A stretch of DNA of 64,000 bases from Nigrospora sphaerica (lineage: Eukaryota > Ascomycota > Sordariomycetes > Amphisphaeriales > Apiosporaceae), in NCBI GenBank assembly GCA_018287875.1, contig JAGVVL010000013.1:4154001-4218000 (forward strand). Reading direction: 5' to 3'. The translations under genes were made by a program, and so were the position numbers. Under the pieces are notes generated by a model. It did not search any database and was not told where the DNA came from. It was given only the letters and a program-made list of their open reading frames with translations. Within the stretch, counting starts at the first letter, position 1, and every line of letters starts with the position of its first letter. Positions 54,517 to 64,000 of this stretch are shown in pieces.

Positions 54517-57300
54517 TCAGTCTGATACCCCGTAGATGTCCTCCTCAATCTCCTCAGGCTCGTTCCCTGCGACCATTCCTGCGCGACGGGCAGCGCGCTC
54601 TTGTCGGCCTCTATAGACCGGCAAGTTCTGTCGCCAAGCGTCCTGTAAGGCGGTCATGCGAAGTCGCATGTCGTTCCATCCGCGCCAGTCCGCAGGCGCC
54701 GTGGGAATGGGACGGGTCAGAGCGTCCTCTCTGGTATCCCCAACCCTTGCGTAGCTTAAGCGACCTCCTTGATCAAGGGCTTGCGCCCGTTATCCTCTTG
54801 TCATTCCCAGGTAGGAACCGTCAATGTCAGAGACAAGGTCTTGCCCTGTGCTGCTTAGGTCGTACATGTATGTCGGCATAGGAGGCTGCTTATGGTGCTT
54901 GCTCTTAGTTAATGTACCGACCTGAGGGTACTCGCTCTTTGTTAAGTCCACGTCCGGATCCGTGGGGTTGTCCTGCGCAGGCTCCTCGGTATGCGCTGCT
55001 TATGCGGGCTCTGGGTTACTGGCGGCATGTCTCTCCGACCTGGTGGATCGACGGGTCTGTCGTCAGCCTCTGTCTGCTGGACCTCCTGGCGTGGGTCGCT
55101 CTTGAACAGCGGCTTCCTCAGGGATTGTGGCCGGGATCTGGCCTCTAGAAGTCGTTCTCGTTAATCCGCTGTTAGATGGGCCTGCTGTTGGCTCGTTGCC
55201 AGTGTCGCCAGGTCTCTGTGAAGAGCTTGACCTAGGGGTAGCAGCCGTACGCGTAAGCGTGGGAGTCGTCAATGTCATATTCGAGATACCTCTGTGCGTT
55301 AATTCTCTAGCTGAGGGCAGCGCTATGCGACCACCAGATGGCTGACCTGACGCCTGGCCTGTGGACGATCCCCTCTGTCTGTTGGGCGGTGTGGATGGTG
55401 CTTATCTCTGATCAGGCCGTGCTCTAGCGGCAGGCGTTGATTCTTGGGAGGCTGGTCTCGATGCTGGTCGTGATGATTGTCTTGTTGACGTCTGTGTGGA
55501 CGGTGTATCCGGATCAGTGTTCACTGCGGCCCAGGTCCGCTGCATGTCCACATTCAACCTAACTAACGCTGCCAGTTCGTTGACCATGACATAGTCTAAT
55601 TAGTTCTCCACCCCGCGCAGCTTGCTGGAGATGTACACGAAGTTGCTGTCCTTATTAATGTTGTACACTATCTAGATAACTGATAGAGCCATGTAGGCGT
55701 GGCGCCAGCGTTGCTGTCGGTTACAATAGCAGGGCGTCTAGCTGATCTTGAGGTTCGGGAACCTGTCGGCAAGGTTGGCTCTGCTTAAAGCCTGTCGAAA
55801 CAACTCTCCTGTGTTTTCGGCAACGACCTGGTTATCTTTGTCGCTAAACGTGTACACCATAGCACGTTATAGTCCTGGTGTAAAGATCACCAGCGGCCAA
55901 GGACCATAGTCCTCATCGTTATGCGCTGCTCTGTAGATGCAGATGTAGCCGTCCGCGTAGGTCGTTCGCAATCGTGCTTGTATATCGTTGTTCAGGTCGT
56001 TTGGGGCGTTGGGCTTGTCGTCAAGCGCCGACGGTGTGTCTTCCGTTAAACACCACCTGAGCGTCGTGTTGATTATCGATGTGAGGGCGTCAAAGTCCGC
56101 TCCTAATATGGTCTTGCTTTCGGCGTACCTGAAGATGGTACGAAGGACAGCGTCCTGAGTTCCTGTCTTCCAGTTCTTCTGGTTCGTGATGGGCAAGGGT
56201 CTTGTTAATGACTCGCGCATGGTCTTAATCGGGGTTGACTGTAGTGAGTCCCAGCTGCGTACTAGTGTGTTGTCCCTTGTGGTGCTTTCCCACTTTGGCA
56301 TGGGTACCGAGGATCTCTCGCGTCTAATTACTCTCCCTAGGTTCTCCAGTTCGTCCCAGTGGAGTAAGCTGATCCTTAATCCGGGCTTGGTTTCTATAGA
56401 CAAGTACTTAGGCGACTCTTCTAAGGGTAGGAGGTTATCTTTATCGGTTCCATAGTTATCGATACCGAAACGGAAGTTGCAGTTCTTCTGTATGACCTGG
56501 TATATTCGTCGTATGGCAGCAGTGAAGTTGCGTTGATTAACGACTTCCCTGACGACCTCCTTAATCAATGTACCTTGAGAGAGGTGCCAGGCTAGCAGGA
56601 TCATGAAGTGGTTGTCTGCCTAGCATGCACTCGCGTGGATGCCCTTGTAAATGTGGACTGCTTTCCCCTAGTTGCCTTCACGTCTCCCGTCTAGGATGCG
56701 CTCCCAGACTACTCGGCCGGCGTGGTACCTATAGTCGAGGTACTAGTCGTCTGTTATTTTGAAAGGGGAGAAAACGTGGAGCCGATTCTTATTGTAGACG
56801 CACAGCAGGTGGTTCTCTCTGTCGCTGTCTGGGTGCTTCGCGTTGATCATAATAGCAAAGTTGTCGCACAGTCCTTTCTCCCAGTTAGACCTGGCTATGG
56901 GTGAGATGTGCTCTTTCCATGTGCTGTGGTTTATGTTAATCGTGCCAAGGAAGACCGTTCTTTTGTTCGCATTCTATAACAGCGCCAGGATCTTCTCAGT
57001 GTCTGGGTAACTGACTGGTCTTTTTAGTACGAACTAATATACTGCTTCCCAGATCGCTGCTAAGTATGCAGTTGGTTCCGCTTGGTCGCGGGTCACTTTC
57101 TCGGCCTTGGTAGCGACTGCCGTGTCCGGAAGCTTTGTGATCAAGGGAATACCGTCCTTACTGCGTTCGAATGGATAGCTGATCGGGAGGTTGTCGTTAG
57201 TCTCGACGCTCCAGAGGTCAGCGTTATAATCCTTCGCAATACTCTCTTGTAGTGCCACTAGCGCTGCCTTCTTCCCTTAGAAGACGTTGAAGTCTTCCAT
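54517..57300 (-). pseudogene. Gene X: large accessory ORF of Gypsy-4, unknown function
   Basis: One frame of 928 codons runs from ATG at 57300 to TGA at 54517 without indels. About fourteen premature stops, nearly all TAG or TAA at likely Trp/Gln positions, interrupt it. Residues about 120-260 contain VFLGTININHSTWKEH, ENHLLCVYNKNRLHVFSPF and GIHASAC followed by a hydrophobic helix (MILLAWHL). The order His, acidic/aromatic strand, Cys-helix is reminiscent of C48 (Ulp1-type) cysteine proteases, but a Gly after the Cys is absent and the match is weak. Residues about 560-750 are Ser/Thr/Pro-rich and disordered. The C-terminus is charged (WNDMRLRMTALQDAWRQNL, EEIEEDIYGVSD). It lies downstream of integrase and shares an upstream region of about 500 bp with antisense gene Y. 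Confidence 0.6.
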
Positions 57301-57798
57301 CTGGCCGAAATAGACGTCTTCTATAGTGGAAAGTCTTAATCAAGACAGGAAGGTGATCAAGGTAGAATAGGGTTCCTTAACAGTGTGCAGTTTGGGGGTA
57401 CGAGTAGTGTGTGATGTTCTCTGGTGACCAGAGGTGCGGAGGATGTTGTTGGAGGGAAGAGGAGTGCTTGCGGGAGCAGAGGAGCGATGTCAGATACTTA
57501 TCCTTGGAGGCTTTTAGCTAGGAGACTCCAGGTCGCTTTGTGACTTGTAAAGAGGGCGCGTGACTGCTTTCGGTGAGTTATTGATTGCGGTATTGAATGG
57601 CTATCCGATATTGTTAGTCACTTGTTATCATTTAGCGTTAGGAATGATTGCGGAGTCTCGACTTAACTAGGCTGTATCCGTCTTTGTTCTTCTTTTGTTC
57701 TTTATATCATTACGCCTCTGGTCTCTCTTCGTCCCCTAGAATAACACACACACTTATGTCTTTATTGTCTTGATTAACATCTTCCTTAAGTTGTCGCC
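57301..57798. promoter_or_regulatory. Shared upstream region of genes X and Y
   Basis: About 500 bp between the divergent starts of gene X (minus) and gene Y (plus). It contains TTGATCAAG-like strings (TCTTAATCAAGA near 57335, GTGATCAAGG near 57350) and a T-rich run with TATATCA near 57700. It may drive both genes; this is positional inference. Confidence 0.35.
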
Positions 57799-58696
57799 AT
57801 GTCTTCCCAGCATCTGGAGCGGTACCGGCTGCCTCTCTTATCGCAGTCGCAGCGGTAGGGGTTTCGCGACGGGGCTGTGTACACTGTGCGCGCCAACGAA
57901 GCAATCCATTTGATGCCGGCTGTTAAGGAAGGCGACGAAATAGTTGAACTGCATCTCGACAACTTGTCGCAGGTGCGCAAGTTCTTCTTGGAGCACTCGG
58001 AGTTTGGCAAGGGTAGGCGCGATAAGAATTCGAAGTCGATTTCGTATACTCATTTGGCGGTAAGTCGCTTCCCTCTAACCAGTGTGCTTGGCCCCGTTCT
58101 GACCGGTGGAATATCTTAATCAGATCCTGGGCTATCTGACTATCACTACTATGCCCTCTAATGAGTACACCTATTTGCAGTGGGTGTTCGACAGAGCGTT
58201 GTTCGAGGGGAAGGATAATTAGGCTGTCCAGAACATCTTGGGGTGGTACCGCCCTAATCAACAGCTTCCACCCATCTTTGTGGAGGCAAACCGTGGTGGT
58301 CCCTTCGGCTGGGTTATCGGCAAGTTGCTATCCCGAGGAGAGACAGCAGCTGCTGTCCTGGTCTAGGCGTATGGGAAAGCAAACCCCATGCCTTGCGAAC
58401 ATTGCGAGTCCCTGCTGCGGGATGCTGATACAGAGGACACGCGCGGCATGGCGCCATTCTTCGGTTGTGTTTCTCTCCCTCAGTATCATGCGAGTTATAG
58501 TAACTGCTTGATAGTTGGACGCAATACCTCGTGCAGCTGGTGTATCCATGGGAAGATGCTTGGAGATCTTCAGAAGAGGGGAAAGACGAAGCTCGGTCTG
58601 TTGTCTGCTGATACTAAGGGCGGCTTGGTTATCAAGGGAAAGGAACTGGAAAAGATAGGGAGGGATTCCTTTGCTGTCCAGGCTTTATGGAACTGA
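57799..58696 (+). pseudogene. Gene Y: antisense Cys-rich gene with one intron
   Basis: Exon 1 is 57799-58059 (87 codons), the intron 58060-58123 (64 nt, GTAAGT...TAATCAG, with CTAACC and CTGACC branch-like strings) and exon 2 58124-58696. The frame is right only with the intron removed, giving 277 codons before TGA with three in-frame TAG codons. The C-terminal half has MPCEHCESLL, then GMAPFFGCVSLP, YSNCLIVG and SCSWCIH, a Cys pattern like the fungal DUF3716-type domain of unknown function. Mid-protein IFVEANRGGPFGWVIGKLLS is unfamiliar. It runs opposite to pol and gene X, between them. A zinc-binding role is likely from Cys spacing; anything more is a guess. Confidence 0.6.
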
Positions 58697-58841
58697 GATA
58701 GGGGGAAAGGTGTACGCTGCGCCTGTGTGTACCCTTAATTAAGGCATGCGCGTTCGGAGTCTGGTCTTTCTTTAGTCTTTATAGGCCAGCTTCATGCTGA
58801 GGCCATAATTCATATCCAATCGTCTTCTTCATCGTCGCTTT

Positions 58842-61800
58842 TCAAGTTAAGATATGCTGCTGTGCTGGACAGCAGTCATCAGGTAACGAGTGGAATGTTC
58901 TGATCGGCGCTTTAAAGCGCAGGATCTGAACTGAATGTCGTCGTAAGGGTACAACACGTCCCCCAGAACAGTAGAAAGGAAAACGGGAAATCGGTGAAAC
59001 TGAGGAACTATACAGCGAAAGTACCACGACTATCCCTTTTAAACAAGGTCGTTGGGAGGCCTAAAAGTACTCGGGATACTTAACGTAGCCTTCCCGTGTG
59101 CCTAAAGGGATCTCAACTTGGATTCTTAACTGGGTCGGCGGTAGTCCTGAACTCGTGGCTTCATCGATGCTGATTTCTTGCGGAGGTTTCTTCAGTGGTC
59201 TGCCCCTTCTTTTCGGGGGTGGTTTGTCTTAATCAGGACCAGGTATAGGTGCTTGAAGGTCCTCCTGACTCCATCTATCCTTGTCGGTATCAAGCGGTTC
59301 CCAGGTTCCGTCGGGGTCCTTCCTAAAGGCCTTCAGCCTGTCGCCGTGAAAGACTCCTCGGATAGGGACTCCTGTGACGTCTTGGAGCTTGAAACGGTTG
59401 TGAGGCAACGCTTCGACGATCCTGTATGGTCCCATCCATCGGTACTGGAGCTTCCGGTCGTTGGACATGTCGATGTGGCGGACGTAGTCGTAAGCAAGGA
59501 CCAGATGCTCAGTCGTCAGCGGTGAACTTCGTAACTTGGCCTTGTTGCGTTGATCAACGTCTTACGCACGTCGTTTTCTCTAAGACGCGATCGCTTGGCA
59601 AGTCGCTTCGATATCCGCAGGTCGGTTCTCTAGCATTCGCACCCTTCTGGTAATCAGCTCTTCTTAGCTTATATCTTCGTTCCAGTTCATAATCCGCCAC
59701 GTCGGAATGCTTAATTCGAAGGGCATCAAGGGTTCCCTTCCGTATAGGAGTCGGTATAAGGACATGCCAAAGTACCGGACCACGGTCCTGTCGGCCCACA
59801 CAACTAGGGGTAGTAACGCCACCCAGTTCTTGCCAGACCCGTCGGTTATCTTTATTAGCGACTTAGCAATGCTCTTATGCCCGTTCTCGATTAAGCCTTG
59901 AGTCTTCGAACTGTAGGCGGGTCCTGGTGTGACTGTGAAGCCTAACTTCTTGCCAGCCTTGATGACCTCTCCTTTGTTTTCTAGGCCGTTGTCTACTTTA
60001 AGGCGCTAGAAGCAGCCATGCTGGTAAATAATGCGTGACTTGATGAACCGCACGATGGTTGCCGAGTTGATCTTCTTTAATACCATGGCCTTAAGGTAGC
60101 CTGATGCTTCGCAGCGCGCTTCGACAGTTGCGGTGAATCCTTAGTAAGCTGGTATGTACTGTACGTCGAGTACCCAGGTCTGAAGGATATCTGTGGGTTC
60201 CGTCCAGAGTTGCGCATCCATTGGTCGCTAATTAGAGGCTTTCGCACACTGGAGGCACTCTAACTGCCACTGCTTAACATCGGTGTATATATTGGCCCAC
60301 CAGTATAAGTTGGTAATCCTCTTATAGGTCGCGTCTCGACCTTTGTGTCCGAGATCCTCGTGTGCCTGGGCGAAGATATTCTTCTTCTAATTAAGGCTTT
60401 CCATAGCTCTGCGTGGTGGTGACTTAGCTGTGGCCTTACGAAACATCACTCCTTCGTGGATAAAGAAGCGGGTGGCTTCTGTCTTGAATGTAGTGACTAC
60501 TCTCCTTAGGTGGGGAGTGGTAGGGTCTTGTAATTGGTCTGGCAGCTGTAATATCTCTAGGTAGTGGCGATACTCGGCTAGCTTCGTCTGTGGGTTCTGT
60601 TAATCAGGCTCGGTTGTGTTGATCTTAGCGTCAATGAAGTCGTCAATGTCCCCTTCGTTCGCGTCGTCGATATCGTCGGATAGTCCTCTGCCCTTGCGTG
60701 ATAATGCGTCCGCGATGACGTTCTTCTTGCCTGGTAAGTGGTGTACTTCGAAAGCGAACAGCTTAATATATGCCAGCCACCTTGTCAGTGGTGCTGATGG
60801 CAGTAGGTTCATTGAACAGTCATTAAGCTGGTCTCGCAGCGTCCTAGCGTCCGTTTCCAGTCTGAACTCGGCGCCAAAGAGGTACAGTTGTAGGCGCCGT
60901 AAGGCTCTGACGATGGCGAGATACTCCTGCTTACCAGAGTCGTACTTCTTCTCGGCGTCGTTCCAATATCCGGACTCGAAGCGAATTAGCCGGTGCTCAT
61001 CGTTAATCAGTTGGCTAAGTTCAGCTCCCTAGCCTGTACCAGATACGTCGGTCCTGAGGTAGAACTGATAGGTACCGTACTCTGGTTTTCGAAGCGCAAC
61101 TGCGTTTGCGATCTCGTTCTTCAAGGTATTGAGTGCTTGATCTTAATCAGGACCCTAGGTGAAGGGCGCTCCTTTCCGTAGTAGCTCTATTAAAGGTTGC
61201 GATTTCATGGCATAGTGGTTGATCCATGCTCTAAAGCATCCTGCCATACCGAGGAAGCTCCTTACTTCACTGACGTCTCTGCAGGCGTTCCACTCGCAGA
61301 TCTTCATAACCTTCCTCTCGGGTGGCTTGCGGCTATCGGAACCGCACATATAGCCAACGATTTCGATCTAGCGCTGGCACCATTGGGACTTGGCGCCGTT
61401 AATGGAAACTCCGGCGAGCTCCATGTTGAATAGCACGGCATCCAGGTTCTCTAGATGTTCCAGCATAAAGCGTCGGATGCCAGGGAAGCGCTCTTGATCA
61501 GTATAACGCTCCGTGGGTCCTTTAACTGGGACGTCGTCGAAGAAGAAATCGGCCTTTTCCTTGGGAATGTCAAATAAGATCCTAGACATCACTCGAATGA
61601 AGTGACCTGGTGAATTGGTGAATCCTTGCGGCAATGTCGTCTATCGTAGGACTCTAAGCGGTGTGGAGAACGCTGTTATGTCTCTCGAGGTCTCTGCGAG
61701 TGCGCAGTGGTCGTATCCTGAGAATAAGTCGAGTCCGGTGAGTATCTAACAGTTTGCGAAGGGCTTAGCGAACTCGTCGCTACCTCTAGGCAGGAGCGCG

Positions 61801-64000
61801 TCTTTAATCGTGACACTATTAAGGCGTGTAGCTGAATTGATAAGGCGTACGCTCCCGTCCTTTTTCGCAACGACGAACCAGCTGTTGCGGTATAGTCCGT
61901 GGCATTCCTTAAGCCAACCTCTCTCGAGTCGTTTCTTCAGGGCCTCAATTGCTTTTGGTAGTAGCGCTCCAAGGATTGGGACGTTCTTTGCTTACTATGC
62001 CATATGCGGTACCGTCCGAATATCGTATAGGGGTGAGATCTCGTATCGGATTTAGCCTATCTCCATTGGGTCCCATGCTAGACAGGCTTCCCGATTCTGT
62101 AAGATCTGCTTTAGGACGGCCGTTTCTTAAGGTGTGAGCTCTGAGGTCTTAAGCTGATCAAGGACTTCCGCTTATCTGTCGTCGGTTAACCTTTGTCCTA
62201 ATGGCATAGTTGTGAAGCGTGGTTACATATTCTTTATTAGCCCGTCCTTTGTTCTCGTAGGCATCTCGATTCCTGCCAGCACTGCACCTTTCCAAGACGT
62301 GGAGCCTCCTGGAATACTACCATCTGAAGGGTAGTCGTCGACGGGTTGGACCTTTTGCGCCACTGTTTTGTACATGGTGTTGACTTAACTCGAGATAGCG
62401 TGTTATCGGACCTCCTGTCCTCGCTGGAGAGATGAGGGCAGTCCTGATCTGCGGCTCGCAGCCCTATCGTCCCCCATGACCTTATCTCGAAGCGACCGTA
62501 AAAAGTCCAGTAGGGTATCGTCCGAGAATCCCAGGAGGACATTGTCCTTATGCTCATTGTATAGTGGAGACTCTTAATCAGTGCTATCCGCCGCTCTAAT
62601 GACGTTCAGGGAGAATGCTGTTAGTGCGATCTTCTTAGAATCCTTATTAGGGTGGTGCAGCCTTTGGATGCTACTGCGTCGGCTAACAAGCGCAGTAGCC
62701 TGGCTTTTTCCGTTGCTGTGGCCATTAATCGAGACTTTCTATTAGTCTGCTTCTCGTCTGGTGTGATGGGGACTCTGATCTTTGTGTTGCCAATTAAGAA
62801 TTCCGCTGAGGGCTTCGTATCCACAAGAACGTTGTAGATAAGCGTAGCACGTGTCTTTGATAGGAAGGGCAAGCTAAGGATCATATCGTGGCCTGTTGTC
62901 TCTACGCGCACCATTGCAAAGTTGTCCTTCACCTTACAGTCGGCGAGCCACACGTAATCCTCTAATATGCCAACGGTGTTAGTGGGCTTGTCGGTCTCCG
63001 ACCATCCTTTGATTGGTATTGTTCCGTCGACCACGTACAGCGAGTTCTGTTCGTAATAGCGCGACGAGATAATGTTGAGCGCCGCCCTTGTGTCGACCAG
63101 GGCCTAAAGGATGCTCTCATCTCCGGTTGGTCCGACTCTCACTGGGATCCTTCCTAAGGGCTTTGTCCCGACTGACATGCTCGCAATCCTCTCGATAAGC
63201 CGCGCGTCCTTCTAATCAGGGGTTCGGTCGAGTACCGCAGGTAAGCCCTCCATACTGGCTTCTGGTTGTTTAGTGCTTGTCCGTACTAAGTTGACCGTCC
63301 CGGGGTAAATACTTTCGTCGTCCTTAGGTCTCGTCCTTATGCTCCTGATAACGCGCTTAGTTGCTATCTCGAGATTAACGACCTCCTCAATTCCTTGTTG
63401 TCTTTCGACGCTCTCCTTTGCTAACTCGAGCAATCCGAGACCAGCGGCTGGGACTTCACTTATCAGGTCCAGCAGGCTGATCGCGACGTTCTTGTCGCCG
63501 ACAGTTCGCTGCAGTCGTTCCTTCCAGCGCTTGACATCTTAATCAGTGGTCTGCGCAGATAGTCTCATCTCTGGCCCCATCGACTGGCTGGGCTCAGCGT
63601 CCTTCATAACGTATGAACCATCGTTCTTATGTATACGCTTCTCGGCAGCGTTCACAGCCGTCTCTATATCCGAGTCCTGGATCTCTTCGACTGTCGCGAC
63701 TCGGGCGATCGGTTCCTGCTTGGCTTGTACGACCCGGAACCCATCGTTGTCATAGCCAGTGACTTCGTACTGGAAATCTTGCCCAGGTGCGGTAGCGACC
63801 GTGAGGTTGTCGCAGAGTTCGATAGTGGTGATGGAGGGGGTCTTTACGCCTTGATCAACGATGCGCCCATGCTGCTGGCTCTCTTCGGCTTTGTGTATGG
63901 CGACGTCCTCTTGGGTGATCTGGCTGGGCGTCGTGAGGAACAGCATATTCCTAGCAATCGCCTGTTGTCTATACGTCCCCCTCCGATTGACGAAAATGTC
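58842..64000 (-). pseudogene. Gypsy-4 pol (partial gag end, protease, RT, RNase H, integrase)
   Basis: The frame enters from the right edge. A gag/linker region (63946-63212) leads to protease ALVDTRAALNIIS (Gly changed to Arg) near 63100 and ILSLPFLSKTRATLIYNV near 62880. A frameshift near 62660 separates it from RT: LYRNSWFVVAKKDGSVRLIN near 61880, TTLPQGFTNSPGHFIRVM near 61620 and the catalytic FFFDDVPV near 61540. RNase H ends with FEVHHLPGKKNVIADALSRKG near 60750. Integrase has the zinc-binding region near 60350, CEASGYLKAMVLKKI near 60100 and AYSSKTQGLIENGHK near 59910. The C-terminal SH3-like YRWMGPYRIVEALPHNRFKL has no chromodomain. Stops are TAA/TAG. This lineage differs from the two chromoviruses here. 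Confidence 0.8.

Larger units (their letters stand above)
54069..64000 (-). mobile_element. Gypsy-4, large Gypsy-like element with cargo genes (truncated by window)
   Basis: From right to left the element holds gag end and pol (64000-58842), antisense gene Y (57799-58696), sense gene X (57300-54517) and a probable 3' LTR (54069-54354). Nearly 10 kb is visible. Degradation is moderate, frames are mostly kept and stops are TAG/TAA. The short palindromic string CTTGATCAAG and variants recur about twenty times. Gypsy-3 is an older relative. That X and Y belong to the element is inferred from their position between integrase and the repeat end, and from matching decay. Confidence 0.6.

Noticed and set aside
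54513..55345. Plus-strand ORFs of 70-122 codons
   Set aside because: They mirror the Ser/Pro-rich end of gene X on the other strand; gene X keeps one frame for 2.8 kb.
1..64000. CRISPR array, bacterial operon, rRNA or true tRNA genes
   Set aside because: No regular spacer-repeat pattern, ribosome sites or complete tRNA cloverleaf were seen; introns, LTRs and LINEs show a fungal nuclear sequence.
54069..64000. Starship or other giant DNA transposon
   Set aside because: No tyrosine-recombinase captain gene or matching ends; RT, RNase H and integrase are plainly present.

Overview
The window looks like a transposon-dense, heterochromatic block from a filamentous ascomycete (Pezizomycotina). 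Three things point there: Tad/I-like LINEs, Ty3/Gypsy chromoviruses and Ty1/Copia elements of fungal type; repeat-induced point mutation (RIP)-style decay, with premature stops that are almost all TAG or TAA at Gln/Trp codons and transition-only differences between LTR pairs; and one intact gene with four short introns of 56-69 nt. The species cannot be named from sequence alone.

Layout. 0-10.8 kb: LINE-A relic (+) invaded by a Copia-family solo LTR, by an LTR that itself carries a 213-bp insertion, and by a complete Gypsy chromovirus (Gypsy-1a, 4088-10081, TSD GGGTG). 10.8-14.7 kb: a GC-richer island holding the only intact host-like gene, a 319-aa multi-pass membrane protein on the minus strand (11756-12964), next to a possible gene remnant, a LINE-B fragment and a broken ABC-transporter nucleotide-binding domain. 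15.0-21.2 kb: full-length LINE-B (15649-20484, 15-bp TSD) inside a Gypsy-1 fragment (Gypsy-1c). 21.2-27.1 kb: a Gypsy-5 chromovirus relic with two solo-LTR insertions. 27.1-47.0 kb: Gypsy-1b, interrupted by Gypsy-2 (28024-33891, TSD TCTTA), a Gypsy-2 solo LTR (TSD TAGCT) and Copia-2 (34414-46105, TSD TAAGC), which in turn holds the young Copia-1 (35873-41759, TSD AAAGT). 47.0-54.1 kb: two Copia-1-family LTRs, gag-like debris and a degraded Gypsy-3. 54.1-64 kb: Gypsy-4, a large element on the minus strand that runs off the right edge.

The TSDs give a stratigraphy: Gypsy-1 is older than Gypsy-2 and Copia-2, and Copia-2 is older than Copia-1. Two LTRs of the Copia-1 family, at 21171-21740 and 46957-47526, carry the two complementary halves of one Gypsy-1 insertion site. 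This suggests that Gypsy-1c and Gypsy-1b are one element split by an inversion of about 25 kb.

The most unusual object is Gypsy-4. Downstream of integrase it carries two non-retroviral genes in divergent orientation: a sense ORF of about 930 codons without frameshifts (gene X), and an antisense, intron-bearing Cys-rich gene (gene Y). Other mechanistic signals are half-tRNA (initiator-Met anticodon loop) primer sites in both Copia elements, apparent self-priming complementarity in both Gypsy chromovirus families, and a single in-frame TGA exactly between gag and pol in Copia-1.
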